In this document: in pieces, positions 35,720 to 47,839 of the stretch
How the letters are laid out: every line of letters begins with the position of its first letter
Numbering within the stretch: position 1 is the stretch's first letter
Assembly (NCBI GenBank): GCA_034769895.1
Contig: CM068373.1
Span: forward strand, 442,426,731-442,490,730
DNA from: Magicicada septendecula
Taxonomy: Eukaryota > Arthropoda > Insecta > Hemiptera > Cicadidae
Reading direction: 5' to 3'
Length of the DNA: 64,000 nt
Notes under the pieces: model-generated
What the model was told of the DNA's origin: nothing
What the model saw: the letters and a program-made list of their open reading frames with translations, nothing else
The model's database searches: none
Translations under genes and position numbers: made by a program

Positions 35720-36128
35720 AGTCGCATACCAGATATTAAGGCTTGGTGATTGAGCAATTTATTTGAGGAGAATATATGGACCAATCCAAGACAATGAGAT
35801 ATGAAGAATATGCCACAATGAGGAGCTATACAAGCTATATAAAGACAATGATCTGACCACCACCATCCAACTGCATAGATTGCTATGGGCAGGACACATC
35901 ATTAGGATGGAAGGCAACCAAATACCTAGGAAGGTACTATTTTGTCAAATTGAGGGTAGAAGGCCTGTCGGAACACCCAAGCATCGCTGGATTGACAGTG
36001 TGACAAGGGATGTTGATACTTTACTTAAAATAAGCGATGGACATTAGTTGCCAAGTACAGGGAAAAATGGAGTGGATGAGTATGGAGGCTAAGATTCGAC
36101 TCCAAACTGTGATGCCATAGAAGAAGAA
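35720..36128 (+). mobile_element. RTE-like LINE, C-terminal tail
   Basis: + strand translation gives RRIYGPIQDNEIWRICHNEE, LYKDNDLTTTIQLHRLLWAG, HIIRMEGNQIPRKVL, and GRRPVGTPKHRWIDSVTRDV, ending near AGAAGAAGAAGA at 36119-36130. The RIYGP, GHxxRM and GRPxxRW motifs are the standard RTE/BovB tail. Truncated at the 5' side, as usual for LINEs. Confidence 0.75.
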
Positions 36129-36589
36129 GATTGACCAATTTGCTGCACAAAATAGGAGAATGGCATTAATTTTTATAAGAACTAATGATATGTTTAATGA
36201 ATTATGCCAATTCAATAAGTCTACCATACAGAGATATTTGTTATGTGCCAAATTATTGAAAAGTTGGAAATTCAACTCAGCATTAATTTTTCCAACTCGA
36301 CATAGTTATTTCTTACATTACGAAAAAGTTTTTAGATGTGGATATGGCAGAAAATGTAGAACAGTTCTTAATCAGGATATTTTGGTATAAATGATATTGG
36401 AATTTATTAATATACCATTATTATCTTTTTTCCCAACCCATTGTAAGTCTCATGGTTAAAGCATTGTGGATCCACTTGCAAAGTCAAGTGTCACTTGCAT
36501 GAGTACAGAAATCTGGATATTTATTCCATTGTGGCTCATTAGTCTGGGATATCTACACTTCCAAGCATAGACAGATGAAGATGTTTATA

Positions 36590-37680
36590 TATACAGTCTA
36601 TACAAAAAGTATCCTATCTTACATTTTTTTATAGTAACTAGTGACGAACTAGATGTACCAACAATGGGTATGCATAGAACACTTTCGTGCACATGCGAGA
36701 TTAGTTGTTTCTTCAAAGTGCCACCACTCGTGTCAATAACTGCCAAAAAAGTCAGACGGTGCAACGTGTTGCATTCTCATTTTTTTAACAATGACTGAAT
36801 ATTTGGAGCAGCAGTACTGCATCAAGTTTTGCCAGAAACTAGAGGATACCCAAACAGAAACAATCCGAAAGATTCAGTAGAATTTCAGCAATAATGCAAT
36901 GGGGGCTATGCAAATTAAACAGTGTTGCTGCTGTTTCTAAGATGGCTGCTTGTATGTGGAGACTAGTGTTCTGGGAGACATCAACAATCCAAAATGTTAT
37001 AGAGAAAGTGCAGACATTGATAATGGAGGTTGGGACTAGTGTTAGTTCATCAGACAGCAGTCTAAATGAGGATTTGGGTATGCACAGAGTGGATACAAAA
37101 TTTGTACCTAAGCTGTTTTACCAGAGCAGAGACAACTCCATTTGAGGTCTCAGGGGACATGCTGCAGTGCGACAACAGGGATCCTGAGTTTCTGAAGACT
37201 GGTCACTGGTGACAAGGCGTCAGTGAACAGGTATGACCCAGAAACTGAGGTCCAGTTGTCACAATGGAAGCACCCAAAGGCCAAAAAAGCATGACAGATT
37301 CAAATCAATGTGAAGGTGATGCTGGTTGCTTTTTTTGCCTACCAGGGCATAGTGCATCATGAATAAGCACCAGAAGGCCATAAACCATCAATAAGGAGTA
37401 CTATTAAGAAGTCCTATGTCATGTTCATGATGCAGCTCGACCAAGGGCTGTGGTTGCAGGAAACTGGGAGCTGCATCATGACAATCTTCCAACCCATTCA
37501 GCACACATGCTCCAGACCTTCGTGGCTAAACATGGCAGGGCTATGGAAACGTGACGGGGCCATCGTATCAGACTACCTGCCTACTACGTTAACAACCCTC
37601 GTAAGGGTCGCCTATTGTTCATTTTCATTGCACCTAAGCAAGTCGTCTATTCATACATATTTAAGGAAATCCCAACTAAC
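36590..37680 (+). pseudogene. mariner transposase remnant
   Basis: Starts near CAGTCTATACAAAAAGTATC (possible terminus). Frame pieces: MTEYLEQQYCIKFCQKLEDT (start of mariner-type transposases), VTGDKASVNRYDPETEVQLS (VTGDEtW region; the Glu-Thr-Trp is lost), KHPKAKKA, NVKVMLVAFFAYQGIVHHE, and SCIMTIF in place of LLHDNAP. Frameshifts and stops throughout, and the 3' terminus was not found. Confidence 0.75.
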
Positions 37681-37849
37681 GTAGTTCCTTAAAGGCCATT
37701 TTATTTAGACGGTGTAGAGTGTTCTATCAACATCGTGTTTTCCTGAAGCGTAGAGCATTAAAACTACACTGTGTAATCTAGTACCTGTGCGTTTGTTACA
37801 TCAACCAGTGCATTATGAAAAAAATCAACTAACTGTGTAAAGTGTGGAG

Positions 37850-38330
37850 GAAACTTGCATATTAATTAGGGGCGAAATGGAAACTTGATTTACAGATGTG
37901 GGGCAATAAACTGTCAGGTGAAAAAACATGTACGGGAGAGTACTATCTTTGGACTTCACGCGTTCTTCCCGTCACTTTGTCCGTTTTAATTCCATGGATT
38001 TTGAAGTATCCTTTTTCTGTCATTGTGAGAAAGACCGGTTTGTCACAACCAACGGCAAGAAAACTGAATAAATTCTTTCAGTGAAATTCTTGTTGTGTGG
38101 CTGACTGAAATTTCTTGTAAAATGGGGGCATAGGCCAAACTGTCAAAATTGATGAAAGTACATTTGGTAGATGTAAATAGAATCAAGGGCGACTAAGTAC
38201 GATTCGTTTTTTGTTGGTGGAACCCAATAATCTTTCCATATTATCTTAAGTGGCTAGAGATACATTCTACAGAAGTGGTTCAGAAAAATGTATGGTAAAT
38301 AAACATGTAAATAAAAAAACCATTAGTCTT
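37850..38330 (+). pseudogene. Merlin / IS1595-like transposase fragment
   Basis: Shifting + strand frames give RCGAINCQVKKHVRESTIF (like the C..C...R.GT.F start), LSQPTARKLNKFF (like LS..T...W..F), and GQTVKIDESTFGR, which matches the G.V.IDES.F..RK core of ISXO2/IS1595-type DDE transposases of Merlin elements. Only one catalytic region is visible. 38331-39746 that follows is AT-rich with nothing recognised. Confidence 0.5.
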
Positions 38331-39748
38331 GTTTTGGTGTTGTTAGGACAAACAGTAACAGAATAGTTACTGTTCAGTCTGAGTACACTCATTTTATTTT
38401 AAAATGTACCTCAAACAATTTCACGGGGACATGCTGCATATCTCATTCATAATGAGATAATGAGGCATTTATTCAAACAAGGGGGAGTCTATTGGAGAAC
38501 CATACCATTGTAATATACTGGAGAAGAATACACTGTAATATAATAAAAGATTTTTGTAATCTGTCATAAAATTATATTATATATTATTAATTACTTAATA
38601 TTATTCATATTATTATTATTAATATATTTTTTATATAATTATATTTTATATCATGTAAAATATACTAAAGAATAACACGTTTCTTATTTTAAATAAGTAT
38701 CATGTTTTATGAACTTTGGGTTACTGTGGAGTGCTGGTAGCCTAAAAACAATAATACAAAAAAGTGATAGGGTTAATTGGGGTGAATTAATGTATAGAGA
38801 ATTTGGCGATCTTAATTGAAGTGCGGGCAGTGGAGAACCTCAATTAATATAACACATTGTTAACATACACAGTTAAAACATAATTAAGGTTATTTGTGTG
38901 GTGGCAGAACTCATTTTATATGCTCAATTTTTGTAGCTTTCAGTGCTTCTTAGTGATTATTGTGTCCTTGTAGTAACTGAGCTGATGGTTGCTTTGTTAC
39001 ATAGTTGTAAAATATAACAAGGTAAGTATACAAGTTACCTGTTAAAATAACTTTAACTTAGATTTTTTTGATGTAGTGAAATTGTCGGGCTATGTAACAA
39101 GTGTGGATTTTAAAACTGAAAGTTCGTTCAATTTTTATTACAAATAGGGAAAGGAATTTAGTTAAGAGAAGCTTGTACTTCATCTATTTGAAGCTTATAC
39201 TTTGTGTACAATTTTACAAGAGAAAAAGTACACCTGTTTGTTCATATCCTAGTGGTTTTATAATATGGAATATAATTGACGTATGTTGAGCTAAAAATAC
39301 TGCAGTTAGGAAAATCTGTAAGTTTAATTTCATATTTACTTATTTTTGTATAGTCATAATTGTACATAAATTTGACATTAAGTTTAATGTTGAAAGTAGA
39401 TGCTTCATGCTTTCTAAATAATTTAGATGACTTTTTCATGTATATGTTTTTATATTTATATTGTTATATGCTCACTTTGTTTATTGTTAACACCATGAAT
39501 TGTTAACAAGGAAAGGGTTCGCAAGTTGTTTGAACAGAGTAGAACAAATTATGGTGTTTCAGGCGCCATATGAGAAGTTTCATTTTCTTAATGAAATGAA
39601 TAATTTTATGCAAATTCCTAATAGATTTTTTTGACTAACATGTACATGATTTAAACTAAAATGTACCAAAGTGTCTTGTACAAAATGTATATAAACATCT
39701 GTATTATATTTCCACATAATCACCACCCGCATACAGGTATTTATTATA

Positions 39749-41013
39749 CGAGGGTTATTTGGAAAGTAAGGTCCGATTTCTTATAAAAAATAAACCATCA
39801 CAGATTTTTTTCAAAAAACTTTTTATTTAATTCCTTACATCTTTCTCTATTTTTCTACATAGTTTCCATTTTTGTTTAAACATTTGTCATAACGTTCTAC
39901 AAGCTTTTGTATGCCGAAGTCATAGAAGTCTGCCGCCTGTAAGAATAACCAGTCTTTAACTGCTTCTTTCACCTCGTCATCTGTGGCGAAGTGCTTGCCG
40001 CCGAGAAACGCCTTTAGGTAGCGGAACAAGTGAAAATTGCTCGGCGCCAAGTCTGGACTGTACGGTGGGTGGTCAATCTGTTCCCATCCAAAAGATCTGA
40101 TCAGATTTTGGGTTTGAATGGCAGAATGGGGTCTGGCATTGTCATGCAGCAACAAAACTCCAGACGTCAGAAGGCCACGTCGCTTATTCTGTATTGCACG
40201 TCAAAGTTTAGTCAGGGTAGCGCAGTAAGCGGCTGAATTTATTGTTGTCCCTTGCTGCATAAACTCGACTAACAAGACTCCATGTCTATCCCAAAACACG
40301 GTTGCCATAACCTTGCATGTTGAGATTGTCTGCTTGGCCTTGACGTTGACTGGTGATGTCGTGTGACGCCATTCCATTGACTGACGTTTAGACTCTGGGG
40401 TCATGTGAGAAACCCACGTCTCGTCCCCTGTGACAATGTTCTCTAAAAGTTGATCACCTTCCTTATGATATCGGTCCAAAAAATCAAGAGCACAAGCCAT
40501 TCTTTTCATTTGGTGTTCCTCAGTAAGCAGCCTGGGAACCCAACGTGAGCACAATTTGCGAAATTGCGAATTTTTTCAGAGACAATTTTGTGCAAAGTTC
40601 TACCCACATTCGGAAATTCCAATGCTAAAGTTGAAATTGTGAATCGCCGGTCTTCACGAATTTTTTCATCTACGGCATTGACCAAATCTTCTGTGATCAC
40701 TGATGGTCGGCCTGATCGCGGTTCATCATGGACATTTTCCCGTCCGTCCTTGAAAGCTCTCACCTACTTACGCACTTTGCTGTCACTCATCGCATTGGGG
40801 CTGTACACTTCACTTATCTGTCGATGAATTTCCGCTGATGAAATGTTCCTTGCTGTCAAAAACCGAATCACTGAACGTATTTCACAGTCGGCGGGCTGAT
40901 CAATTGTTTTAAACATTTGAACTGACACTGTAAACAGCACATTGCAACAATACCAATGCAAATGGCGTCGTCTGACGCGCAAGACATGCCAGGAGTCGGT
41001 GCGCATTCGCGCA
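39749..41013 (-). mobile_element. mariner element, nearly full-length, inactive
   Basis: Begins at CGAGGGTTATTTGGAAAGTA beside TA. - strand transposase: IRFLTARNISSAEIHRQ, an in-frame stop where KVRKW is expected, FKDGRENVHDEPRSGRPS, a frameshift near 40555, VTGDETWVSHMTPESK (first Asp), a TGA at 40202-40204, LLHDNARPHSA (second Asp), and YSPDLAPSNFHLF. With 34 residues after the second Asp, the third catalytic position is Asn, not Asp. The 5' terminus is missing at about 41013, where THAP/P-element DNA begins. Confidence 0.88.
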
Positions 41014-43580
41014 AAAGCAATTATAACACAGCTAATTCAGTGACTGTTTTTAAATTCCCAAAAGATCCTATCCAGTGTCAAAAATGGCTAAATGCCATTC
41101 ATAGAGCAAACTTCACGCCCAGCAAATGATCTGTTGTTTGCATTTGTCACTTCGATGAACATTATATCATGCGAGAGGACTCGGTGACAAGACCCGACGG
41201 CACCGTCTTGACTGTAAAATGACAACGTGTGAAATTAGCTGCAGACGCATGTTCAACAGTTTTTGAAAACCAACCCGTACATTTGACAAGAAATCTACCT
41301 CCCCCTCGAAGAGACCCTGCAAGCAGGAGAGAGGAAATCCAGCAACGAGAAGAAGACCGGAAGAGCCAAGTAAAGATATTAGACACTATAAATAGCTTAA
41401 GTGATATTAAAGAAAAATATAAACTTAAGTGTGATGACCATGCTATTAAACATTATCATTTGCACACCAGTGAAGACACTTTAAATTTTTTTCTCTGTTA
41501 TCAAACCAAAAGAGGTAATGTTAAAGTATTGATAAGTCTACTTATAAGTAAGGATTTGTCTTCTAATGTATTATCAAGAGATGACATAATTATTTACGAT
41601 GATCCAAAGATTTTAGAAATTTGTTGTGGTAGAAAACGTCTGTTTATGGTCACAGTTAAATGCTTTACTTGAATACTTATTTAATGAGAACAGGCAGATT
41701 AATATTAATTGTAGTACTGAAGACCACATCAGATCTGTAAATAGATTTCTCGGTAGTCTAATTGACGACTGTTTGGATAATCCTGATGTAAGCAAAAGGT
41801 TAAGTTTTTTACAGGAACAATTTAATTTACTATTCAAAAAGAAAGTCAGTTATTGTGTAAATACTTTAGTTTGGTTCGCTACTTTACTTTTTGCTTTCCC
41901 AGCATCCTATAACTATATCAGGGTAGCTAAGCTTCTGACAATGCCCACCCAAAATATTTAAATAAATTTACTTTTAAATTAGGAGTTAATACTTCAGGTT
42001 TACAATCTGGCCACATTGACTACTTACAGAAAAAAAGTTAGTGTCCTTGAAGAAAATGAAAAGTTGTGCTGCCTACTCCTTGATGAAATTTATGTTAAGC
42101 CCGAAATCACTTATAAGGGTGGGAAGGTTGAGGGTCTAGTAGTTAATGACCAAAATGCACCAAAGCCTGCAAGTCCAAGTTTTTATGATTTCCTCAATTA
42201 TGTCCAAATACAAAGATGTCGTTGGGTTGTTCCCTATTAAAAATTTATCTAGTGATATGCTGTTCACCTTAACAAATCTAGTAATAAAACTACTTACTGA
42301 GATAGGGTTTAAAGTATTTTGTTTGATATCTGATAACAACAGGGTAAACAGAAATACGTTTGAACGATTTTGTGGAGGCGCTCTTCAAACAAAATTTGTA
42401 AACCCTTACTGAGGGTCACAGAATATTTATGTTATGTTCGATCCAGTTCACTTGTTTAAACATATTAGAAATAACTGGTTAAACCAAGTAGATAACAGGC
42501 AAACATTTGTGTTTCCAAATTTTGACAAAAATGATGTAAAAGAAATGGCTTGTGTATCAGATCTCAAACACTTATATTTAATTGAGGAAAATAATTGTGT
42601 TAAACTGGCTCCTGCTCTGTCAAAAAAAGTGTTATACCCAACATCAATAGAGAGGCAAAATGTTAATTTGTGCTGTAGGTTATCGACGAGAAAAATATTG
42701 CTGCTTTGAATGAAAATTCGTCATTGACTAAAACAGAAACTAAGAGTAGTACAGCACATTTCATTCAGGTCATTTTAAAGTGGTGGAAGATTGTCAACGT
42801 AAAATATATGTACAAGGGAGTTAAATTTAATGACGAAAACTTTAAACCAATCCAGTCTGTAACAGATACTAATTTTGTTTTTTTGAGTCTTTTAGTAAAT
42901 GGGTAGTTAAATGGGATGAACTTGTTGTTCAAAAGGAGGAGTTGACAAAAGCTAAAAGGAGAGGAAAATTAACCAATGAAACACATCTAGCATTGCTACA
43001 TACTATTAACATTTTAATGGAAATTATTTCGTTTCTCTTAGAAGACATGAAATTGTCATATGTTTTACTTGGCAAATTTCAGACCGATGCGTTAGAGGCC
43101 AGATTTAGCCAGTATAGACAGATGAGTGGTGCATGTTACCATGTATCAGTCAAGCAGGTTTTGGAATCAGAAAAAAAAACTAAAAAGTTTGAGTTTGTTT
43201 AATATTTACTCCTCTAGACACAGTAAAGTATGTATCACAGATTTATTTATTTCCACAGCAGATTGTGAAGAAAGTGATAGTAATGATATGCATGACAACA
43301 GTAATCAAATTTTTGATGACCTGCAGGTAGACATAACTGATGTTACCTTATCAGAAAATGACACTTTAGGCCTTGTTTATATTGGTGGTTACTTGGTACA
43401 CAGTATTTTTTAAAATAACTCTTGCACTGGGTGTACAGATTTCTTTACTACAACAAATACCGAGTCTACTGTTGTACCACAAAAGGACAATTACTATTTT
43501 AATGTTATTAATAGAGGATCTTTAAAATACCCTTCAGATTCACAGGCCTGCATTTTTTCGGTTGCATCATGTTTTTCAAG

Positions 43581-43858
43581 TTTTGATGATGGATTCCTAT
43601 GTATGTTTGTGCGCTGAATCCAAAAATGACCTTAGTTTCTTTCCATCACGTCAGAATTTTTTGCAAATCGCAATTTGCCAAATGTAGTATATGTCGAAAA
43701 ATATCACAAATATGAGACTTAATGACAGAGTGAAATAGGTTTGTTTCGTATAAAACGTATTATTTTGCGGCTTATAATAGACATAATATAATAGAATATA
43801 GAAAATAAAAAACTCACGATTTTAGTCGTTGTGTCGACGTCTTTTTGGACCAGCCAAA
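43581..43858 (+). repeat. left long terminal inverted repeat
   Basis: Pairs with 44766-45042. Contains TTTTGATGAT, ATTCCTATGTATGTTTG, and the acceptor-like GATTTTAG at its inner side. Confidence 0.75.
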
Positions 43859-44812
43859 TGTGTTATATATCGAAAAAAAATCACAAATATAAGACGTACT
43901 GACAGATTTAAATACATAGGAAATGCTGTACCCATAGGACATTCTGTACACTTAAAAGAACGGTACGACAATTTAAAATTTGTTCTCCAGAAAATTAAGT
44001 ACGACGATCATAAGTGGATCATGTGTGGTGATCTCAAAGTAATATCGATGATCCTTGGACAGCAAGGTGGGTACACAAAGTTTCCTTGTTTTTTATGTGA
44101 GTGGGATAGCAGAGACAGGGAAAATCATTGGAAACAGAAAGATTGGCCACAACGAGCTTCATTGGAACCTGGAGTAAAAAATGTGCTCCAAAAACCTCTC
44201 ATCGAGTCGACGAAAGTTCTCCTTCCACCTCTACATATTAAATTAGGCTTGATGAAGCAATTTGTGAAAGCCTTACCAAAAGATGGTAAATGTTAACAGT
44301 ACATTTGTAACAAATTTCCAGCCTTGTCAACCGCAAAACTAAAAGAGGGTGTCTTTACGGGTCCGGACATTAGAAAACTTTGCAAAGATGGAAATTTTGA
44401 AAAAGAAATGGAAGTTGCTGAAAAAGAAGCCTGGGTCGCCTTTAAAGACGTAGTAACCAAGTTTCTGGGCAACAAGAAGGATCCGAATTTCAAGTCTATC
44501 GTTGAGACTATGCTGCAGAAGTACCAAAATTTAGGCTGTTCCATGAGTTTGAAGGTTCATTTCCTACATTCACATTTGGACTACTTTCCTGAGAATCTGG
44601 GTGCTGTTAGTGAAGAGATGGGTGAGAGATTTCATCAGGACATCAAAGAAATGGAAAAGCGTTACCAAGGAAGATGGAATACTACAATGATGGCGGACTA
44701 TTGTTGGATGTTGCACCGAGATGATCCCAGAAGAGAACATGCACGGAAAAGCCTGAAACAGAGCATGGCTGGTCCAAAAAAGACGTCGACAACGACTAAA
44801 ATCGTGAGTTTT
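43829..44812 (+). pseudogene. ORF of the long-TIR element, one in-frame stop
   Basis: About 325 residues in one frame, interrupted only by TAA at 44294-44296. Motifs: YDDHKWIMCGDLKVISMILG, KFPCFLCEWDSRDRE, VLLPPLHIKLGLMKQFVKAL, KFPALSTAKLKEGVF, MSLKVHFLHSHLDYFPENLG, GERFHQDIKEMEKRYQGRW. I recall this block from many uncharacterised arthropod and cnidarian predicted proteins, but not a named family. Both ends reach into the inverted repeats: TTTTAG stands just before TCGTTGTGTC, and GTGAGT follows AAAATC at the 3' end, so the ORF looks like an internal exon. Confidence 0.65.
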
Positions 44813-45042
44813 TTATTTTCTATATTCTATTATATTATGTCTATTATAAGCCGCAAAATAATACGTTTTATACGAAACAAACCTATTTCACTCTGTCATT
44901 AAGTCTCATATTTGTGATATTATTTTTCGACATATACTACATTTGGCAAATTGCGATTTGCAAAAAATTCTGACGTGATGGAAAAAACTAAGGTCATTTT
45001 TGGATTCAGCGCGCAAACATACATAGGAATCAATCATCAAAA
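44766..45042 (-). repeat. right long terminal inverted repeat
   Basis: Inverted copy of 43581-43858. Its inner end still encodes MAGPKKTSTTTK of the ORF, so the coding region runs into the repeat. Confidence 0.75.
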
Positions 45043-45628
45043 ATTACAAAACAGAACCATCGCAGGCTTGTGTTATGTGATGGAAGTACTAAATTTAGCT
45101 TTCAAAGTCTTTACATTAATTGTAGGCTATCTGACAGATACGAAACAGTTTTTATTGTCCACTAATCAGAGAGTAGCACTAAAATCCACTGTTTTAGCTT
45201 TTATTGACATCCATCACCCACCTTACAGCTGGCGGGTTAGGCTCCATGTTTCATCGGTCACTACACAAACGGAAATAAACAAATCGGCCTGCGAATTTGA
45301 TTGTAACAGTGTAAAAGTACACTTGCCGCTATTGCGTGTGCCTGTGACAACCAGTTGTGTATAGCAACCGATCGGAGGTTAATTTTAGAATAGTCCTTGT
45401 AAAAACAAACTAATCAGAACAAACAGAAATTACAAAAAGTAAATGGAAAGTAAAATTACAAAATACACTTAACAAATATATAAGGAAGCTATTTTATAAG
45501 CCTAAAAGTATGCAAACTATTATATACCCATAATACGCAATTTTTTATACCAATCAAAATCAATATCGACAATTATCATTTATAGAAGTAAGCATATACT
45601 AACCGGGTCCAAATTAGTGTTAGTGAAA

Positions 45629-45641
45629 CGACCATTAAGAG
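45629..45641 (+). repeat. 13-bp target-site duplication, left
   Basis: CGACCATTAAGAG, identical to 50746-50758, bounding the nested insertion. 45365-45628 shows nothing recognisable. Confidence 0.6.
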
Positions 45642-46829
45642 AGAGACCAGAGGGCTGTGCGGGACGAAGGGCATGCCTGTTGCCCGCTCATGTACTGCGT
45701 CCCGAGCTTCAAATAGAGCTCCTGCCGCATGGACGATAGATAGAGTCTGGATTTAGAGTGTGGCCTGCTACCGGCTGTGGGTTTTCAATTAATTGAGGGT
45801 GAGTGTATGCCGAGGCCGGGTCCAAGATTCTCCTGGCACAGATTCGTAGCGACCGAGGGCGCTAATGAGGTGGTTGCCCTGGAATCGGGCGGTGCGGCGA
45901 TAAAATTTGCGGGACAGTGTCCGTATAGTGGCGTCCAGGGAGAGACTGAATCTTTCGCTTATGGGTCTTGGCCAAGTACAGTATTGTGCGAATTAATGTG
46001 AACACATCATAATTATCTCAATTTTACTTTTTTTTTCACAGTTGGCAACACTTTTATGTCAAAGTAGCGGCCATTTTGTTTTACTGTTCTGACAGTCGGT
46101 GAGTAATGAGACATAGCAAGCTACAGACGCGTTGCATTTTTTTTAGAATTATTATGTTTTTGCTGAAGTAAGCTGAACTAAGGCTTTATTTGCTTTTTAT
46201 TTTTGAAGATGGATATTACTCCCAAAAAGCGCACTAAAATTGTTACTTTGAGTGAACACACATCAATGACTCGAAGAGATATTGCCAAGGAGTGTGGTGT
46301 GAGTTTAGGAGCTGTCAACAAGATTTTGAAGCAAAAAAGGGACACTGGGACGATTGAAGTGAACACAAAAGGGAAATGTGGCAGGAAAAGAAAGACAACA
46401 GCAAGGGATGAAGCTTTTTTAATAAGGGAAAGTAAATTAAACCCTAGGAAAACCAGCCAAGAACTTCAGCAAGACTTAGCACACGCTGGAGTTATTGTTC
46501 ATGACTCCACCGTACGAAAACGACTTATAGAAGGAGGAAGAAAAACAGTCAGACCTAAAAAAAAACAGTTATTGACTGCTGCCATGATGACAAAACGATA
46601 TGATTGGGCAAAAAATATGTGAGCTGGACTGTTGAAGATTGGAGAAAAGTGTTGTTCTCAGATGAGAGCCATTTTTTGGTACAAGGACAGCAATCTCGTT
46701 TCGTTAGAAAAAGTGACAACGAAAAACTTACGACAGCTCATATTGATCAAACAGTTAAACATCCTGTCACCGGACAAAAGGCTTGCCGCATGACAAATGG
46801 CGCCAATCGTACACTCTAGTTATTTTGGT

Positions 46830-46845
46830 GGCCCTAAAAAGGACC
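46830..46845 (-). promoter_or_regulatory. histone-mRNA-type 3' stem-loop
   Basis: - strand GGTCCTTTTTAGGGCC followed by ACCAAAA. Six pairs (one U-G) around a TTTT loop match the GGYYCU-UUHH-AGRRCC plan followed by ACC bound by SLBP in replication-dependent histone mRNAs. No histone coding sequence precedes it; the neighbouring - strand open frame (47256-46834) does not resemble H1, H2A, H2B, H3 or H4. Confidence 0.5.
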
Positions 46846-47839
46846 GAGTGGCGAGAACGGTGATGTTGGTAGTGCCGCGCTGAGATGTTCGGCGGCTGCG
46901 CCCGCTGTTCGTGGCGTACTGCAGTCTTCCTCTTCTTTCGGCACCGGTTTTAGAGTCGGCTGCCGGCCCAGTGAAATCCATCGCTGGCGCGGAACTGGAG
47001 GGCGAAGACGCAAGAACGCCGGTTCTATCCTTCGGCCGTTCCTTCCGGCTGATTCCACGCCGATTTCGTCCGAGAGAGGAGAGGAGATGAAGTGCGTCCG
47101 ATGGCGTGGCGATGAAGAGTGCTTAAATTTTTTTTGAGACCAACTAGTATGGTCGGACTCAGGCTGTTTTGGAGACGAGCTCCCTTCAGCCGTGTGGGTA
47201 AGGGATTTTGGGGAGACGTACGCCAGACGACCGGGACGCGGAGAAGGTGGAGGCACTTAGTTGGGAGAGTACTGTGCGTTGGTGATATTGTATGAGGCGT
47301 TGGTGATATTGTATGAGAGTGTAGTGTGTAGCCATACGCTAGCGGGAGAGGTAGATGGATGTGGCCGTTATAGGTGTTTTATGGCATCTTTATTTATTCA
47401 TTTTGCTTTGTTTTGTTTATTTCTTCATATTTCTTCTGCGACGTTCTTTCGGGGGGGGGGGGCAAGACAGGGACGTGTGACGCTGGTCGCCAAAGCTGTT
47501 AGGTGGCGACAGGGTGCCGTCAAGGGAGGCGGAAGGAACAGATTTGGATTATATGCGGGTACGTAAGTGTGGGGAACTAGAGCATGTGTTTACTGTGGTG
47601 AAGTGAAGAGAGTGTGGGGGAGTTTTATCGTGTGTTGATTATTTAGGCTGCTTTGGGATGTCAGGACGCTACTGCCGGGAAGAGATAAGTCCTTGGCGGG
47701 GAAATGTATGTATTACTGCTTAAGTAGGTCTGTGTCTTTGACGCCGGCGAGGGGGAGGACCATTGGCTATTGCAAGGAGGCGATTTAGTAGGTAGGAAGG
47801 TCGGCTTGTATTGCGGGTGTTTCTATTAATTGAAGGGAC

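Larger units (their letters stand above)
43581..45042 (+). mobile_element. unclassified element with about 275-bp terminal inverted repeats
   Basis: 43581-43858 and 44766-45042 are inverted copies with only scattered mismatches (both contain GCGCTGAATCCAAAAATGAC and GTCGACGTCTTTTT or their complements). It lies inside the P-type transposase frame, whose coding continues on both sides. A part of the left repeat (43676-43733) recurs in the interior at 43855-43910. No target duplication was clear. Confidence 0.75.
41014..45364 (+). pseudogene. P-element-type (THAP domain) transposase, broken and interrupted
   Basis: 41014-43580 and 45043-45364 read as one P-type transposase split by the element at 43581-45042. 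THAP remnants: KSNYN, TVFKFPKDPIQCQKWLNAIH, ICHFDEHY, with a TGA replacing one codon between. Then LLLDEIYVKPEITYKGGKVE, FDPVHLFKHIRNNWLNQ, ALSKKVLYPTSIERQNV, LLGKFQTDALEARFSQYRQM and GSLKYPSDSQA, all features of P/THAP9-like transposases. There are at least five frame breaks or stops. Left of 41014 the N-terminus is lost to a mariner. Confidence 0.75.

Noticed and set aside
45777..46001. Host gene interrupted by Tc1
   Set aside because: Frame is short, has no recognisable domain, and lies within a segment bounded by target duplications.
46834..47256. Possible histone gene before the stem-loop
   Set aside because: No histone-fold or tail residues in any frame; only the 3' stem-loop fits.
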